DNA of 42,888 bases, taken from the NCBI GenBank assembly GCA_001780165.1, contig MFFQ01000097.1, positions 1 through 42,888 of the forward strand. The letters are read 5' to 3'. This DNA comes from Candidatus Eisenbacteria bacterium RBG_16_71_46 (GTDB lineage: Bacteria > Eisenbacteria > RBG-16-71-46). Positions 34,488 to 42,848 of the stretch are shown one piece after another. The notes below the pieces were generated by a model. The model was not told where the DNA came from. It made no database searches and saw only the letters and a list, made by a program, of their open reading frames with translations. Position 1 is the stretch's first letter, and each line of letters opens with the position of its first letter. A program made the position numbers and the translations under genes.

Positions 34488-35269
34488 GCGGCCATCTCCA
34501 CGGCGTTCTCCAGCACCCCGATCCCCTCGACCTCGACCTCGACCCGGTCACCCGGCCGGACCGGTGACACCCGCGCCGGCGTGCCGGTCGCGATCACGTC
34601 CCCCGGCTCCAGCGTCATGATGCCGGAGATGTGACGGATCAACTCGGCGACCGGAAACAGGAGGTCGGCGGTCGAACCGCGCTGCCGGATCTGGCCGTTC
34701 ACCCGGCACTCGAGCGCGAGGCGGTCGGGGGCGAGCCCCACCGCCATCCAAGGCCCCAGAGGCGCGAAAGTATCGAAGCCCTTGGCCCTTGTCCATTGGC
34801 CATCCTGAGCCTGGTAGTTGCGGGCGCTGACATCGTTGAAGCAGGTGAGCCCGGCGACGCAGTCCATCGCGTCCTCGGCCCGCACGGCCGAGGCCCGGCG
34901 CCCGATGACCACCGCGAGTTCGGCCTCGGGATCGAGGCGGGTGACGCCCGCCGGATCGCGGATCGGTTCGCCGCTCGCGATCACGGCGCTCGGCGGCTTG
35001 AGGAACAGCAGCGGCTCGCGCGGCGTCTGCGCGCCGGGGAGCACGGTGGCGCTCTCGGCGATGTGCGCGCGGTAGTTGAGCCCGACGCAGACGATCTTGC
35101 TCGGCGTGACCGGGGCGAGCACGCGCACCTCCGCGGCCCGGTCCGCCGGTCCGGTCTCGACGCCGCCCTCCCAGGGCGGCGCGCTCATGCGCACGAAATC
35201 ACCGCCGTCGCGCCGGCCGTGATGGACGCCGTCGCGGGTGCGATAGCGAGCGATGTGGAGGATCGGCAT
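34472..35269 (-). CDS. Fumarylacetoacetate-hydrolase-fold (FAH) family enzyme
   Basis: 265 residues. A short N-terminal domain (1-55) precedes the FAH core with KIVCVGLNYRAHI (58-70), FLKPPSAVIASGEPI, metal ligands E115 and E117 in LDPEAELAVVIGR and D146 in CFNDVSARNYQ, KGFDTFAPLGPWM, and EPGDVIATGTP. It hydrolyses or decarboxylates beta-diketone-type acids in aromatic breakdown, or acts as an acylpyruvase/oxaloacetate decarboxylase; these cannot be separated from sequence. First gene of a three-gene unit (FAH, amidohydrolase, sigma). No clear promoter or strong Shine-Dalgarno seen. Confidence 0.9.
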   Translation of the reverse strand: MPILHIARYRTRDGVHHGRRDGGDFVRMSAPPWEGGVETGPADRAAEVRVLAPVTPSKIVCVGLNYRAHIAESATVLPGAQTPREPLLFLKPPSAVIASGEPIRDPAGVTRLDPEAELAVVIGRRASAVRAEDAMDCVAGLTCFNDVSARNYQAQDGQWTRAKGFDTFAPLGPWMAVGLAPDRLALECRVNGQIRQRGSTADLLFPVAELIRHISGIMTLEPGDVIATGTPARVSPVRPGDRVEVEVEGIGVLENAVEMAACESR

Positions 35270-35629
35270 CGGGAGGCGACTCGAAACAGGGGGGGAAAAA
35301 AGAGGAGGTCCCCCGTCGCAGTCCGTGACGCGACCAACCGGCGACCGATGCGAGGGCTCGTACGCTTCGCTCTAATGGCGCCGCTGACCGCGAGAGCACG
35401 GTTTCGGACAGGCAACCTCGCTCCGCTGCCGCGCAGTCTCGGCGGTGGGGGCGAGTTCAGTCAAGAAATAATCAAGGGCGACCGGGCATGCCGGATCCGT
35501 GCCAACGGGGGTCGCTGAGACGGTCGAACGGCCCCGGCGCCGGCGCGAGGTCGCCCCGCCCTCGGTGCCCGTCCCCCCCCCCGAGCGGCCGTTGACGGGC
35601 GCCCGGGCGCCTGCTAGCTTGCGGCCGCC
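35270..35629. other. Divergent intergenic region, 360 bp
   Basis: Lies between the FAH gene (minus) and the nucleotide-sugar dehydrogenase (plus). It contains a homopolymer tract of seven G then six A (35289-35301) followed 8 nt later by five C (35310-35314), which could pair with the G run. The middle is slightly less GC-rich than the genes (AATAATCAAGG near 35468). The plus-strand promoter is at its right end. No credible gene. Confidence 0.5.
35592..35620 (+). promoter_or_regulatory. Leaderless-type promoter of the nucleotide-sugar dehydrogenase
   Basis: TTGACG (35592-35597), exactly 17 bp, TAGCTT (35615-35620, with the extended TGC), then 9 nt to the ATG at 35630. Confidence 0.6.
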
Positions 35630-36964
35630 ATGCCCCCTCGCCGCGCAACGCGTTCCGCCCCTGCCGCTGAGCGGCTCGCCCGCAAGATCGAGAATCGCAC
35701 GGCGCGACTGGCGGTGATCGGGCTCGGCTACGTCGGTCTCCCCCTCGCGGTCGAGTTCGCCCAGGCCGGTTTCCAGGTTCACGGGATCGACATCGACCTG
35801 GCCCGCGTGCGACAGCTGCGGCGCGGGCACTCCTACGTCCAGGACGTCGCCTCCCGCGATGTGGCGGCCCTGGTCCGATCAGGCAACCTCATTGCCACCC
35901 ATGACTTCGCGGTGCTGAAGCGGGTGGACGCGGTCAACGTGTGCGTGCCCACGCCTCTGTCCAAGCAGCGCGATCCGGACGTGTCCTACATCGTCGCCGC
36001 GGCCAGGGAGGTCGCGAGCCACCTCCACCGCGGGATGCTCGTGATCCTAGAGAGCACGACCTATCCCGGGACCACCGACGAACTCATCCTGCCGCTGCTT
36101 CAGGAAACCGGGATGAAAGTCGGCAAAGACTTCTTTCTCGCCTTCTCCCCAGAACGGGTGGACCCGGGGAATCCACGCTTCAATACCCGCAACATCCCGA
36201 AGGTCGTCGGCGGCGTGACCTCGGCCTGCACCGAGGTCGCGGTCCAGCTCTACCGGCAGCGCCTCGAGCGGGTGGTCCCGGTGTCCTCGCCCCAGGTCGC
36301 GGAGATGGTCAAGCTGCTCGAGAACACGTTTCGCAGCGTGAACATCGGTCTCGTGAACGAGCTCGCCCTGATGTGCGCGCGGCTCAAGATCGACGTCTGG
36401 GAGGTCATCGAGGCCGCGGCGACCAAGCCCTTCGGCTTCATGCCGTTCTATCCCGGGCCCGGCCTGGGCGGGCATTGCATCCCGATCGACCCTTTCTACC
36501 TGTCGTGGAAGGCGCGGGCGAGCGGCTTCGAGGCCCGCTTCATCGAGCTCGCCGGCCACGTCAACGGGCAGATGCCGGACTACGTCGTCAACCTGGTCGC
36601 CGAGGGCCTCAATCGCCGGGGACGAGCGGTGCGCGGCTCGCGCGTGCTGGTGCTCGGTGTGGCTTACAAGGCCGACATCGACGACACGCGCGAAAGCCCG
36701 TCGCTCGACATCATGGAGACGCTGCGCGAGCGCGGGGCGAAGATCGAGTACAGCGATCCGTACGTGTCGACCCTCGATTTCGCCGGGCGCCGACTCAAGA
36801 GCGTGCCGCTCACCGCGACCCAGCTGCGGCGCTTCGACTGCGCGGTGATCGCGACCGCGCACAAGGCTTTTCCCTACGGCACGGTGCTGCGCCACTCGAA
36901 GGTCGTGGTCGATTCGCGGAACGCGCTGCGCGGGCGGAAGTCGGCCAAGATCGTCCGTCTCTAG
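35630..36964 (+). CDS. UDP-sugar 6-dehydrogenase (WbpA/UDP-N-acetylglucosamine dehydrogenase type)
   Basis: 444 residues. NAD-dependent double oxidation of a UDP-hexose(amine) to the uronic acid. Rossmann G31-L-G-Y-V-G, VCVPTPLSKQRDPD, ILESTTYPGTTDE, FSPERVDPGN, KLLENTFRSVNIGLVNELA with the catalytic region, and the nucleophile C283 in GPGLGGHCIPIDP. The C-terminal domain has GVAYKADIDDTRESPSLDIM. The STTYPGTTDE and SPERVDPGN motifs point to the WbpA/TviB-like branch (UDP-GlcNAc) rather than plain UDP-glucose dehydrogenase. Convergent with the GT2 gene; the two stop codons share the palindrome CTAG. Confidence 0.92.
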   Translation: MPPRRATRSAPAAERLARKIENRTARLAVIGLGYVGLPLAVEFAQAGFQVHGIDIDLARVRQLRRGHSYVQDVASRDVAALVRSGNLIATHDFAVLKRVDAVNVCVPTPLSKQRDPDVSYIVAAAREVASHLHRGMLVILESTTYPGTTDELILPLLQETGMKVGKDFFLAFSPERVDPGNPRFNTRNIPKVVGGVTSACTEVAVQLYRQRLERVVPVSSPQVAEMVKLLENTFRSVNIGLVNELALMCARLKIDVWEVIEAAATKPFGFMPFYPGPGLGGHCIPIDPFYLSWKARASGFEARFIELAGHVNGQMPDYVVNLVAEGLNRRGRAVRGSRVLVLGVAYKADIDDTRESPSLDIMETLRERGAKIEYSDPYVSTLDFAGRRLKSVPLTATQLRRFDCAVIATAHKAFPYGTVLRHSKVVVDSRNALRGRKSAKIVRL

Positions 36965-38439
36965 CGGGCGGCGCGCAGGCTGGCGCGTAGCGAGGCCACG
37001 CCGACACAACCGAAACCCGCGAGCAGCAGGATGATGAAGGGCAACGCGCGATACTCCCGCATCCCCCAGGCGAAGCACGCGAGTCCCATGAAGTAGAGCG
37101 CCAGGCCGAGTTCGGTGCGCCCACTGTGGCCGGCGCTCGAGGCGTAGGGCTGCAACCGCGGGCGCGTAGCCCCGTCGCCCGACTTGGGCGTGCGCTCCCA
37201 GTCGCCGATGCCGGAGCCGAGCCCTTCGAGCACGGCGCGCGTGTTGTTGACCGAGAGGCCCACGCCGAGCACGAGCGCGGCCACGACATCGCGCAGGACC
37301 CCCGGTCCCGAGCCCCCCACCAGCAGCTGCCCCGCGCCGAGGAATAGGCTCACCGGCACGACACCGAGCAGGATGACGCCGATCTGGAGCCCCCATACCA
37401 GCGCGGGCGGCGCGCTCGAGGTGCCGAGGAGGATCGGCAGCAGCAGCAGCCCCAGGACGAGGAGCAGCGGGTAGGAGAAGTTGCTGGTGAGATGGAAGAA
37501 GGCCTCGAGCTTGATCCGCAGCGGCAGCGGGCTCGCGAACACCCGCGGCAGCAGCTTGCGCGCGGTCTGGATCGAGCCCTTGGCCCAGCGCCGCTGCTGG
37601 GACTTGAGTGCCTCGATGTCGGCCGGCAGCTCGGCGGGTGACTCCACCGTGCCGTCGAAGACGAAGCGCCAGCCCCGCAACTGGGCGCGGTAGCTGAGGT
37701 CGAGGTCCTCCGTCAGGGTATCGTGCGCCCATCCGCCCGCATCCTCGATGCAGGAGCGCCGCCACACGCCCGCGGTGCCGTTGAAGTTGAAGAACAGGCG
37801 CGATTGCATGCGCACGGCGTGCTCGAGCAGGAAATGCGAATCGAGCATCACCGCCTGCGCCGAGGTGAGCGCGGAGCGCCGGCGGTTGAGATGCCCCCAG
37901 CGCGCCTGGGCCATGCCGACCCGCGGGTCGGCGAAGTGCGGCACCATGCGCCGCAGAAAGTCCGCGCGCGGCACGAAGTCCGCGTCGAAGACCGCGATCA
38001 GATCGCCGCGCGCGAGGCCAAGCCCCATGGCCAGGGCGCCGGCCTTGTATCCCTCCCGGTGGCGGCGGTGCAGGTGCACGATGTCGACGCCGTGGGCGCG
38101 ATGGCGGTCCACCGCGCGCGCCGCCCGCTCCCGTGTCTCGTCGAGCGAATCGTCCAGCACCTGGATCTCGAGCCGCCCGGCGGGATAATCGAGGGCGCAC
38201 ACGGCGTCGATCAGGCGCTCGGCGACCAGGCGCTCGTTGAAGAGCGGCAGTTGCACGGTCACCACGGGCCAGCATCGGGTCACGGCGGGAGCCGCGGCGG
38301 GCCTGGAGGCCACGCCGCGCAGCCAGCGCCACAGGATGACGTAGCGGTGGGAGGAATAAATGACGATCAGCAGTTGAGCGAGCACGTAGGTGATCATCAC
38401 CCACGCCTGCAGCCATCCGGTGACGGTGGCGATCAGCAT
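36961..38439 (-). CDS. Membrane-bound processive GT2 glycosyltransferase (cellulose/glucomannan-synthase-like)
   Basis: 492 residues. TM helices occur near the N-terminus (14-40) and four to five follow the catalytic domain (from about 305). The catalytic GT2 core has QLPLFNER, LDDS (95-98), FDADFVP (D152, D154), NFNGTAGVWRR, the TED motif (243-245) and QQRRW (281-285), the complete D, DxD, TED, QxxRW set of beta-glycan synthases. Product unknown; a mannan/glucan or other beta-linked polysaccharide is plausible, and the convergent UDP-sugar dehydrogenase might supply a uronic-acid donor. I used the ATG at 38439; the longer frame needs a TTG start. Confidence 0.88.
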   Translation of the reverse strand: MLIATVTGWLQAWVMITYVLAQLLIVIYSSHRYVILWRWLRGVASRPAAAPAVTRCWPVVTVQLPLFNERLVAERLIDAVCALDYPAGRLEIQVLDDSLDETRERAARAVDRHRAHGVDIVHLHRRHREGYKAGALAMGLGLARGDLIAVFDADFVPRADFLRRMVPHFADPRVGMAQARWGHLNRRRSALTSAQAVMLDSHFLLEHAVRMQSRLFFNFNGTAGVWRRSCIEDAGGWAHDTLTEDLDLSYRAQLRGWRFVFDGTVESPAELPADIEALKSQQRRWAKGSIQTARKLLPRVFASPLPLRIKLEAFFHLTSNFSYPLLLVLGLLLLPILLGTSSAPPALVWGLQIGVILLGVVPVSLFLGAGQLLVGGSGPGVLRDVVAALVLGVGLSVNNTRAVLEGLGSGIGDWERTPKSGDGATRPRLQPYASSAGHSGRTELGLALYFMGLACFAWGMREYRALPFIILLLAGFGCVGVASLRASLRAAR

Positions 38440-38512
38440 GGACGTAGCGGTGATGTCGGTCGGTTCAAGGCGATCCAATCTAGGGTGAGCGCGCGGGGTC
38501 GTCAACGGCAAA

Positions 38513-38542
38513 GGGCGGCGGGAGTGCGAAATCCCGCCGCCC
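38513..38542 (-). terminator. Rho-independent-like terminator of hsp20-dnaK
   Basis: A perfect 11-bp stem, GGGCGGCGGGA / TCCCGCCGCCC, with an 8-nt loop lies 28 nt beyond the dnaK stop codon. It is followed on the minus strand by TTTGCCGTT, a short, weak U-tract. Confidence 0.65.
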
Positions 38543-38570
38543 GCCGTGACGCCTCCGGGGCCCCAGACGC

Positions 38571-40493
38571 CTAGTTCACGACCTCGAAGTCCGCGTCGAC
38601 CGCCCCCGGCCCACCCTTCTTGTCCTTTTCGCCCGCGGCGGCAGCCTCGGCGCCCTCCTCGGCCGCCGCGCCGGACGCTCCCGCGGCCTCGCCGCCCGTG
38701 GTCTGATAGAGCGCCGCCGCCGCCTGGTGCCAGGTCTTCTCGAGCTGCTCGGTGGCCGACCGGATCGCGTCGGTGTCCTCGCCCTTGAGCACCTCCCGCA
38801 GGCGCGACAGCGCGCTCTCGGCCTCGGTCTTCAGCGCCGCGTCCAACTTGGCGCCGTGCTCCTTGAGGTTCTTCTCGACCTCGTAGGCCAGCGCGTCGCC
38901 GCGGTTGCGGGCCTCGACCCCCTCGCGCCGCTTGCGATCCTCGCCGGAGTGCGATTCCGCGTCCTTGACCATGCGCTGGACCTCGGATTCGCTGAGTCCG
39001 CTCGAGGCCTCGATGCGGATGCTCTGCTCCTTCCCCGTCGCCCGGTCCTTGGCGGACACGTGCAGGATGCCGTTGGCGTCGATGTCGAAGCCCACCTCGA
39101 TCTGGGGGATCCCGCGCGGCGCCGGCGGGATGCCGTCGAGATGGAAGCGGCCGATGGTCTTGTTGTCTCGTGCCATGGGCCGCTCGCCCTGGAGCACGTG
39201 GACCTCGACCGTCGTCTGGCTGTCGGAGGCGGTGGAGAACACCTCGCTCTTCTTGGTCGGAATCGTGGTGTTGCGCTGGATCAGCGCGGTCATCACACCG
39301 CCCAGGGTCTCGATGCCGAGGGAAAGCGGCGTGACGTCGAGCAGCACGACGTCGCGCACGTCCCCGGCGAGCACCGCACCCTGGATGGCCGCGCCGATCG
39401 CCACGACCTCGTCGGGGTTCACGCCGCGGTGCGGCTCCTTGCCGAAGATCGACTTCACCAGCTCCTGCACCTTCGGCATGCGAGTCGCGCCGCCCACCAG
39501 CACCACCTCATCCACCTGGGAGGCCGAGAGGCCGGCGTCCTTGAGCGCCTGCAACACCGGACCGCGGCAGCGCTCGATCAGGTCGTCGACCACCTGCTCG
39601 AGCTTGGCCCGGGTGAGGCGGATGTTGAGGTGCTTGGGGCCGTTCTGATCGGCGGTGATGAACGGCAGGTTGACGTCGGTCTCGAGCGTTCCGGACAGCT
39701 CGCACTTGGCCTTCTCCGCCGCCTCCTTGAGGCGCTGGAGCGCCATGGCGTCCTTGCGCAGGTCGATCCCCTCCTGGCGCTTGAACTCCTCCGCCAGGTG
39801 GTCGATGACGCGCTGGTCGAAATCGTCGCCGCCGAGGTGCGTGTCCCCGTTCGTCGAGCGCACCTCGAACACGCCGTCGCCGATCTCGAGGATCGAGATG
39901 TCGAAGGTGCCGCCGCCCAGATCGAAGACCGCGATCTTCTCGTCCTTCTTCTTGTCGAGTCCGTAGGCGAGCGCGGCCGCGGTGGGCTCGTTGATGATGC
40001 GCTTGACGTCCAGCCCGGCGATCCGCCCGGCATCCTTGGTCGCCTGGCGCTGGCTGTCGTTGAAGTACGCCGGCACGGTAACGACCGCCTCGGTCACCTT
40101 CTCCCCGAGGTAGTCCTCAGCGGTCTGCTTCATCTTCTGCAGGACCATTGCCGAAATCTCGGGTGGCGAGAACTCCTGCGCGCCGACCTTCACGCGCGCG
40201 TCGCCTCCGGCGCCACGCACGACCTCGTAGGGCACCAGCTTCATCTCGCTCTGGACCTCTTCGTGCTTGCGGCCCATGAAGCGCTTGATCGAGTACACGG
40301 TGTTCGTCGGATTGGTCACCGCCTGACGCCGCGCCACGAGGCCGACCAGCCGCTCCCCGCTCTTGGAGAACGCGACCACGGAGGGCGTGGTGCGGAACCC
40401 CTCCGCGTTGGGGATAACTTTGGGCTCCCCGCCCTCCATCACCGCAACGCAGGAATTGGTGGTACCGAGATCGATTCCGATCACCTTGCCCAT
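38571..40493 (-). CDS. dnaK: Hsp70 chaperone DnaK
   Basis: 640 residues, normal length. The ATPase domain starts [21 protein letters not shown]; further marks are [35 protein letters not shown] and [13 protein letters not shown]. The substrate domain has [15 protein letters not shown] and the alpha lid ends with a Gly/Ala/Glu-rich tail (about 605-640, DFEVVN at the end). The ATG at 40493 is preceded by GGGTGAG. It lies 81 bp downstream of hsp20 on the same strand, so they are probably one stress unit. grpE and dnaJ are not adjacent. Confidence 0.98.
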   Translation of the reverse strand: MGKVIGIDLGTTNSCVAVMEGGEPKVIPNAEGFRTTPSVVAFSKSGERLVGLVARRQAVTNPTNTVYSIKRFMGRKHEEVQSEMKLVPYEVVRGAGGDARVKVGAQEFSPPEISAMVLQKMKQTAEDYLGEKVTEAVVTVPAYFNDSQRQATKDAGRIAGLDVKRIINEPTAAALAYGLDKKKDEKIAVFDLGGGTFDISILEIGDGVFEVRSTNGDTHLGGDDFDQRVIDHLAEEFKRQEGIDLRKDAMALQRLKEAAEKAKCELSGTLETDVNLPFITADQNGPKHLNIRLTRAKLEQVVDDLIERCRGPVLQALKDAGLSASQVDEVVLVGGATRMPKVQELVKSIFGKEPHRGVNPDEVVAIGAAIQGAVLAGDVRDVVLLDVTPLSLGIETLGGVMTALIQRNTTIPTKKSEVFSTASDSQTTVEVHVLQGERPMARDNKTIGRFHLDGIPPAPRGIPQIEVGFDIDANGILHVSAKDRATGKEQSIRIEASSGLSESEVQRMVKDAESHSGEDRKRREGVEARNRGDALAYEVEKNLKEHGAKLDAALKTEAESALSRLREVLKGEDTDAIRSATEQLEKTWHQAAAALYQTTGGEAAGASGAAAEEGAEAAAAGEKDKKGGPGAVDADFEVVN

Positions 40494-40574
40494 GAACTCA
40501 CCCGCTTTCCGATGAAAGGGAGCCACGCCTGCCGCGCGCCCGCGGCCCGACGTGGCCCCACGTGATGGCTGCCG

Positions 40575-41027
40575 TCAGCCGACCTGCACCTCGATCTCGC
40601 GCAACTTGGCCTCCTCGGCCTTCGGCACATGGACCTGGAGCACGCCGTCCTTGTAGGACGCCTTGATCTTGTCGTTGCGGACCGGAGTGCCGAGGCTGAA
40701 CGAACGCTCGAAGGAGCCGTAGAAACGCTCCATCCGGCGCAGGCCTCCCTCCTGGGCCTCGTGCTCCTGCCTGCGCTCGCCGCGGATGGTCAGGGTGTCG
40801 CCCATCAGGCTCACCTTGACGTCCTTCTGGTCCACGCCGGGAAGGTCGGCCCGCAGCACGAATTCGTCCGGGGTTTCCTCGATGTCGACGGCCGGGGTGA
40901 AGACAGCGGCCACGTCGCGGCGCAAGGGGGTGGAGGTGAAAAAGCTGTCGAAGAGACGATTGACCTCGTCCTGAATGCTCACCAGGTCGCGAGGACCCGA
41001 CAGGGGACTCCAGCGAACGATCGCCAT
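40575..41027 (-). CDS. Small heat-shock protein Hsp20 (alpha-crystallin)
   Basis: 150 residues, usual for bacterial class A sHsps. An N-terminal arm (1-42, MAIVRWSPLSGPRDLVSIQDEV) precedes the alpha-crystallin domain (43-140), with VDIEETPDEFVLRADLPGVDQKDVKVSLMGDTLTIRGERR and the conserved GVLQVHVPK (A-x-x-x-n-G-v-L motif). The C-terminal tail lacks a clear I-x-I but has I-E-V. It holds aggregating proteins for DnaK, encoded next. Very good Shine-Dalgarno GAGGAGGAAAG before the ATG. Confidence 0.96.
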   Translation of the reverse strand: MAIVRWSPLSGPRDLVSIQDEVNRLFDSFFTSTPLRRDVAAVFTPAVDIEETPDEFVLRADLPGVDQKDVKVSLMGDTLTIRGERRQEHEAQEGGLRRMERFYGSFERSFSLGTPVRNDKIKASYKDGVLQVHVPKAEEAKLREIEVQVG

Positions 41028-41072
41028 GGTGCTTTCCTCCTCGATGCGCGGCCGGGGTACTGGAAGTGTGGT

Positions 41073-41089
41073 CCGGCGGTCACCGCCGG
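41073..41089. promoter_or_regulatory. Perfect 17-bp palindrome upstream of hsp20 (operator candidate)
   Basis: CCGGCGGT-C-ACCGCCGG, eight-base arms around a single base, 46 bp before the hsp20 start. It is not a CIRCE (TTAGCACTC/GAGTGCTAA) or HAIR element. It may be a repressor site or a hairpin in the leader. Confidence 0.4.
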
Positions 41090-41137
41090 CCCGAGTTGTG
41101 GTCGCCAGGGACTAAAGCAGAGTCCGTACCACCCGAC

Positions 41138-41161
41138 TGACATCGGTGTAAGGTCATGTCA
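41138..41161. promoter_or_regulatory. Inverted repeat TGACAT-N12-ATGTCA in the hsp20 upstream region
   Basis: Six-base arms, 24 bp overall, lying about 111-134 bp before the hsp20 start, where a promoter -35 could be (TTACAC on the minus strand falls inside it). It could be a dimeric-regulator site. The remainder of the 291-bp gap (41028-41318) shows no gene. Confidence 0.3.
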
Positions 41162-41280
41162 TGATGCGCGTTGCGCATGCACTGGGAAAGGGGGAGGCGG
41201 ATCTCCGTCCCGTGATGGAACGGCTTCCCGTTTCGCTTGCGAACGTCGATCGTTCCAGGTCCGGACGCCCCGCGCGCGCC

Positions 41281-41309
41281 TGGCGGCCGGGCGAGCGCTC
41301 TGCTAGCGT
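41281..41309 (+). promoter_or_regulatory. Leaderless-type promoter of the GT4 gene
   Basis: TAGCGT (41304-41309) in the same TGCTAGCGTG context as the uppP -10, 9 nt before the ATG at 41319. The -35 position (41281-41286) reads TGGCGG, weak, with a 17-bp spacer. Confidence 0.45.
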
Positions 41310-41318
41310 GCGCGCCCC

Positions 41319-42299
41319 ATGCGGATCAGCACCTTTCTGCCCCACGTCGGCGTCTTCGGCGGCGTGCGCCGCTTCCTCGAACTCGGCAACCGCTGGACCT
41401 TCATGGGACACGCGGTGACGCTCTACCATCCGCAGGGCGACCCGCCGGCGTGGCTGCCCTACTCCGGAGGCGTGCAGCCGCTCGCGGCGGCCGCCGGGAC
41501 CGTGGCCGACCTCGCGATCACCGCCGACCCCCACACCTACGACGCCTTCCGCGCCCACCGCGCCCCGCGCCACCTCTACTACGGCGTCCTGGAGGGTGAC
41601 CCCGGCGTGGCGCGCGCGGCGCGCGACCCGGCGGTGACGCTGGCGGCGAATTCCAGCGCGCTCCGCGAGCGGCTGCGGCGCCGCTACCGGCGGCCGGTGC
41701 TCGACGGTATCGGCGGCATCGATCCGGATCGCTTCCACCCCGACCCGGCGCGCCGCACGCCCGGCCGTTTGCGCGTGCTCCTCAACGGCCGGCGCTCGCG
41801 GGAGAAGAAGGGCACCGATCTCATCCTTCGCGCGCTGGCCGGTATCGAACGCGGCCGCCCCGAGCTCGAGGTCGTCCTCTTCGATCACGTGGACGCGCAC
41901 AACCGGCAGGACCCGCGGCCCGGGGCCCGGCTCCCGTCCGGCGCGCGCTTCGTGCTCAATCCGACCCAGGACGAACTGGTCGCGCTCTACCAGTCAGCCG
42001 ACGTTTTCGTCGCCGCCGAGCGCAAGGCCGGTTGGTGCAACACCGCCCTCGAGGCGATGGCGTGCGGTTCGGCCGTGGCGTGCACGCCGAGCGGCACGGG
42101 CGACTTCGCGCGCGACGGCGTGAACGCGCTGGTCGTGCGGTTCCGCCATCCCTTCTTCCTGCGCCGAGCGGTCCGGCGGCTGCTCGACGACTCCGCCCTG
42201 CGAGCCACCCTCGGCGCCGCGGGCGCCGCGTCCGCCCGCGCGTGGAGCTGGGAGCACCTGGCGGCGAAGCTGCTGGAGCAGCTCAGGGATCGCGCCTGA
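41319..42299 (+). CDS. GT4-type glycosyltransferase (GT-B fold)
   Basis: 326 residues, slightly short for the family. The N-terminal half begins MRISTFLPHVGVFGGVRRFLELGN with the nucleotide-independent GGVRR loop. The C-terminal donor domain has VLLNGRRSREKKGTDLILRAL, the R-x-x-x-KG motif, and the E-x7-E-like AERKAGWCNTALEAMACGSAVACTPSGTGDF. Retaining sugar transfer from NDP-sugar; acceptor unknown. Monocistronic and convergent with nuoI (26 bp gap). It has no Shine-Dalgarno, in line with a leaderless message. Confidence 0.88.
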   Translation: MRISTFLPHVGVFGGVRRFLELGNRWTFMGHAVTLYHPQGDPPAWLPYSGGVQPLAAAAGTVADLAITADPHTYDAFRAHRAPRHLYYGVLEGDPGVARAARDPAVTLAANSSALRERLRRRYRRPVLDGIGGIDPDRFHPDPARRTPGRLRVLLNGRRSREKKGTDLILRALAGIERGRPELEVVLFDHVDAHNRQDPRPGARLPSGARFVLNPTQDELVALYQSADVFVAAERKAGWCNTALEAMACGSAVACTPSGTGDFARDGVNALVVRFRHPFFLRRAVRRLLDDSALRATLGAAGAASARAWSWEHLAAKLLEQLRDRA

Positions 42300-42325
42300 C
42301 GCCACCGCGAGGATCGCCGGCGCGT

Positions 42326-42772
42326 TCAGCGTTGCGGGAGGTACCCGGCCTTCTCGGAGGGCACCAGCAGCTCGTCCTTGGTGTAGATGAAGGCGTCGCG
42401 CTGGTAGTCCGATAGCTCGTAGTTCTTCTCGAGGTAGATGGCGTCCTCGGGGCACGCCTCCTCGCACATGCCGCAGAAGATGCAGCGCAGCATGTTGATC
42501 TCGTAGCGCTCGGCGTAGCGCTCACCGTGCGAGCGCGGGCCCTGGGGATCGTTCTCGGCCGCCGCGACGAAGATGGCGTCCGCGGGGCAGGCCACGGCGC
42601 ACAGCTCGCAGCCCACGCAGCGCTCGAGGCCGTCCTCGTGGCGAGTGAGGATGTGCAGACCCCGGAAGCGGGGAAGCATCTGCAGCTTCTCGTCCGGATA
42701 GAGGACGGTGAATGGCTTGCGGAACAGGTTCTGCAGCGTGACGCCGAGCCCCTGTCCCATCTCCTTCAGCAT
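42326..42772 (-). CDS. nuoI: NADH-quinone oxidoreductase subunit I (NuoI)
   Basis: 148 residues. The ferredoxin-like subunit of complex I that carries clusters N6a and N6b: CVGCELCAVACP (C52, C55, C58, C62) and CIFCGMCEEACP (C97, C100, C103, C107). The N-terminal LQNLFRKPFTVLYPDEK is typical of NuoI. The ATG at 42772 has AGGAG 7 nt upstream; the longer frame to 42823 is unlikely. A good promoter lies just upstream and no nuoH coding sequence is seen in the 116 bp to the window edge, so it appears to start its own unit. Confidence 0.95.
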   Translation of the reverse strand: MLKEMGQGLGVTLQNLFRKPFTVLYPDEKLQMLPRFRGLHILTRHEDGLERCVGCELCAVACPADAIFVAAAENDPQGPRSHGERYAERYEINMLRCIFCGMCEEACPEDAIYLEKNYELSDYQRDAFIYTKDELLVPSEKAGYLPQR

Positions 42773-42818
42773 CCCTCGACTCCTTTTCCGCGGCCGGCCG
42801 GGTGGACCAGAGCGCCGC

Positions 42819-42848
42819 AGCATAGCGGCCGGTCGCGGCGCGATGCAA
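42819..42848 (-). promoter_or_regulatory. Sigma-70-like promoter of nuoI
   Basis: TTGCAT (42843-42848), 18 bp, TATGCT (42819-42824). It leaves a leader of about 40 nt containing the Shine-Dalgarno. Confidence 0.5.

Noticed and set aside
35289-35314. G7-A6 tract with following C5 as an intrinsic terminator
   Set aside because: It lies upstream of both divergent genes, so there is no transcript end for it to serve.
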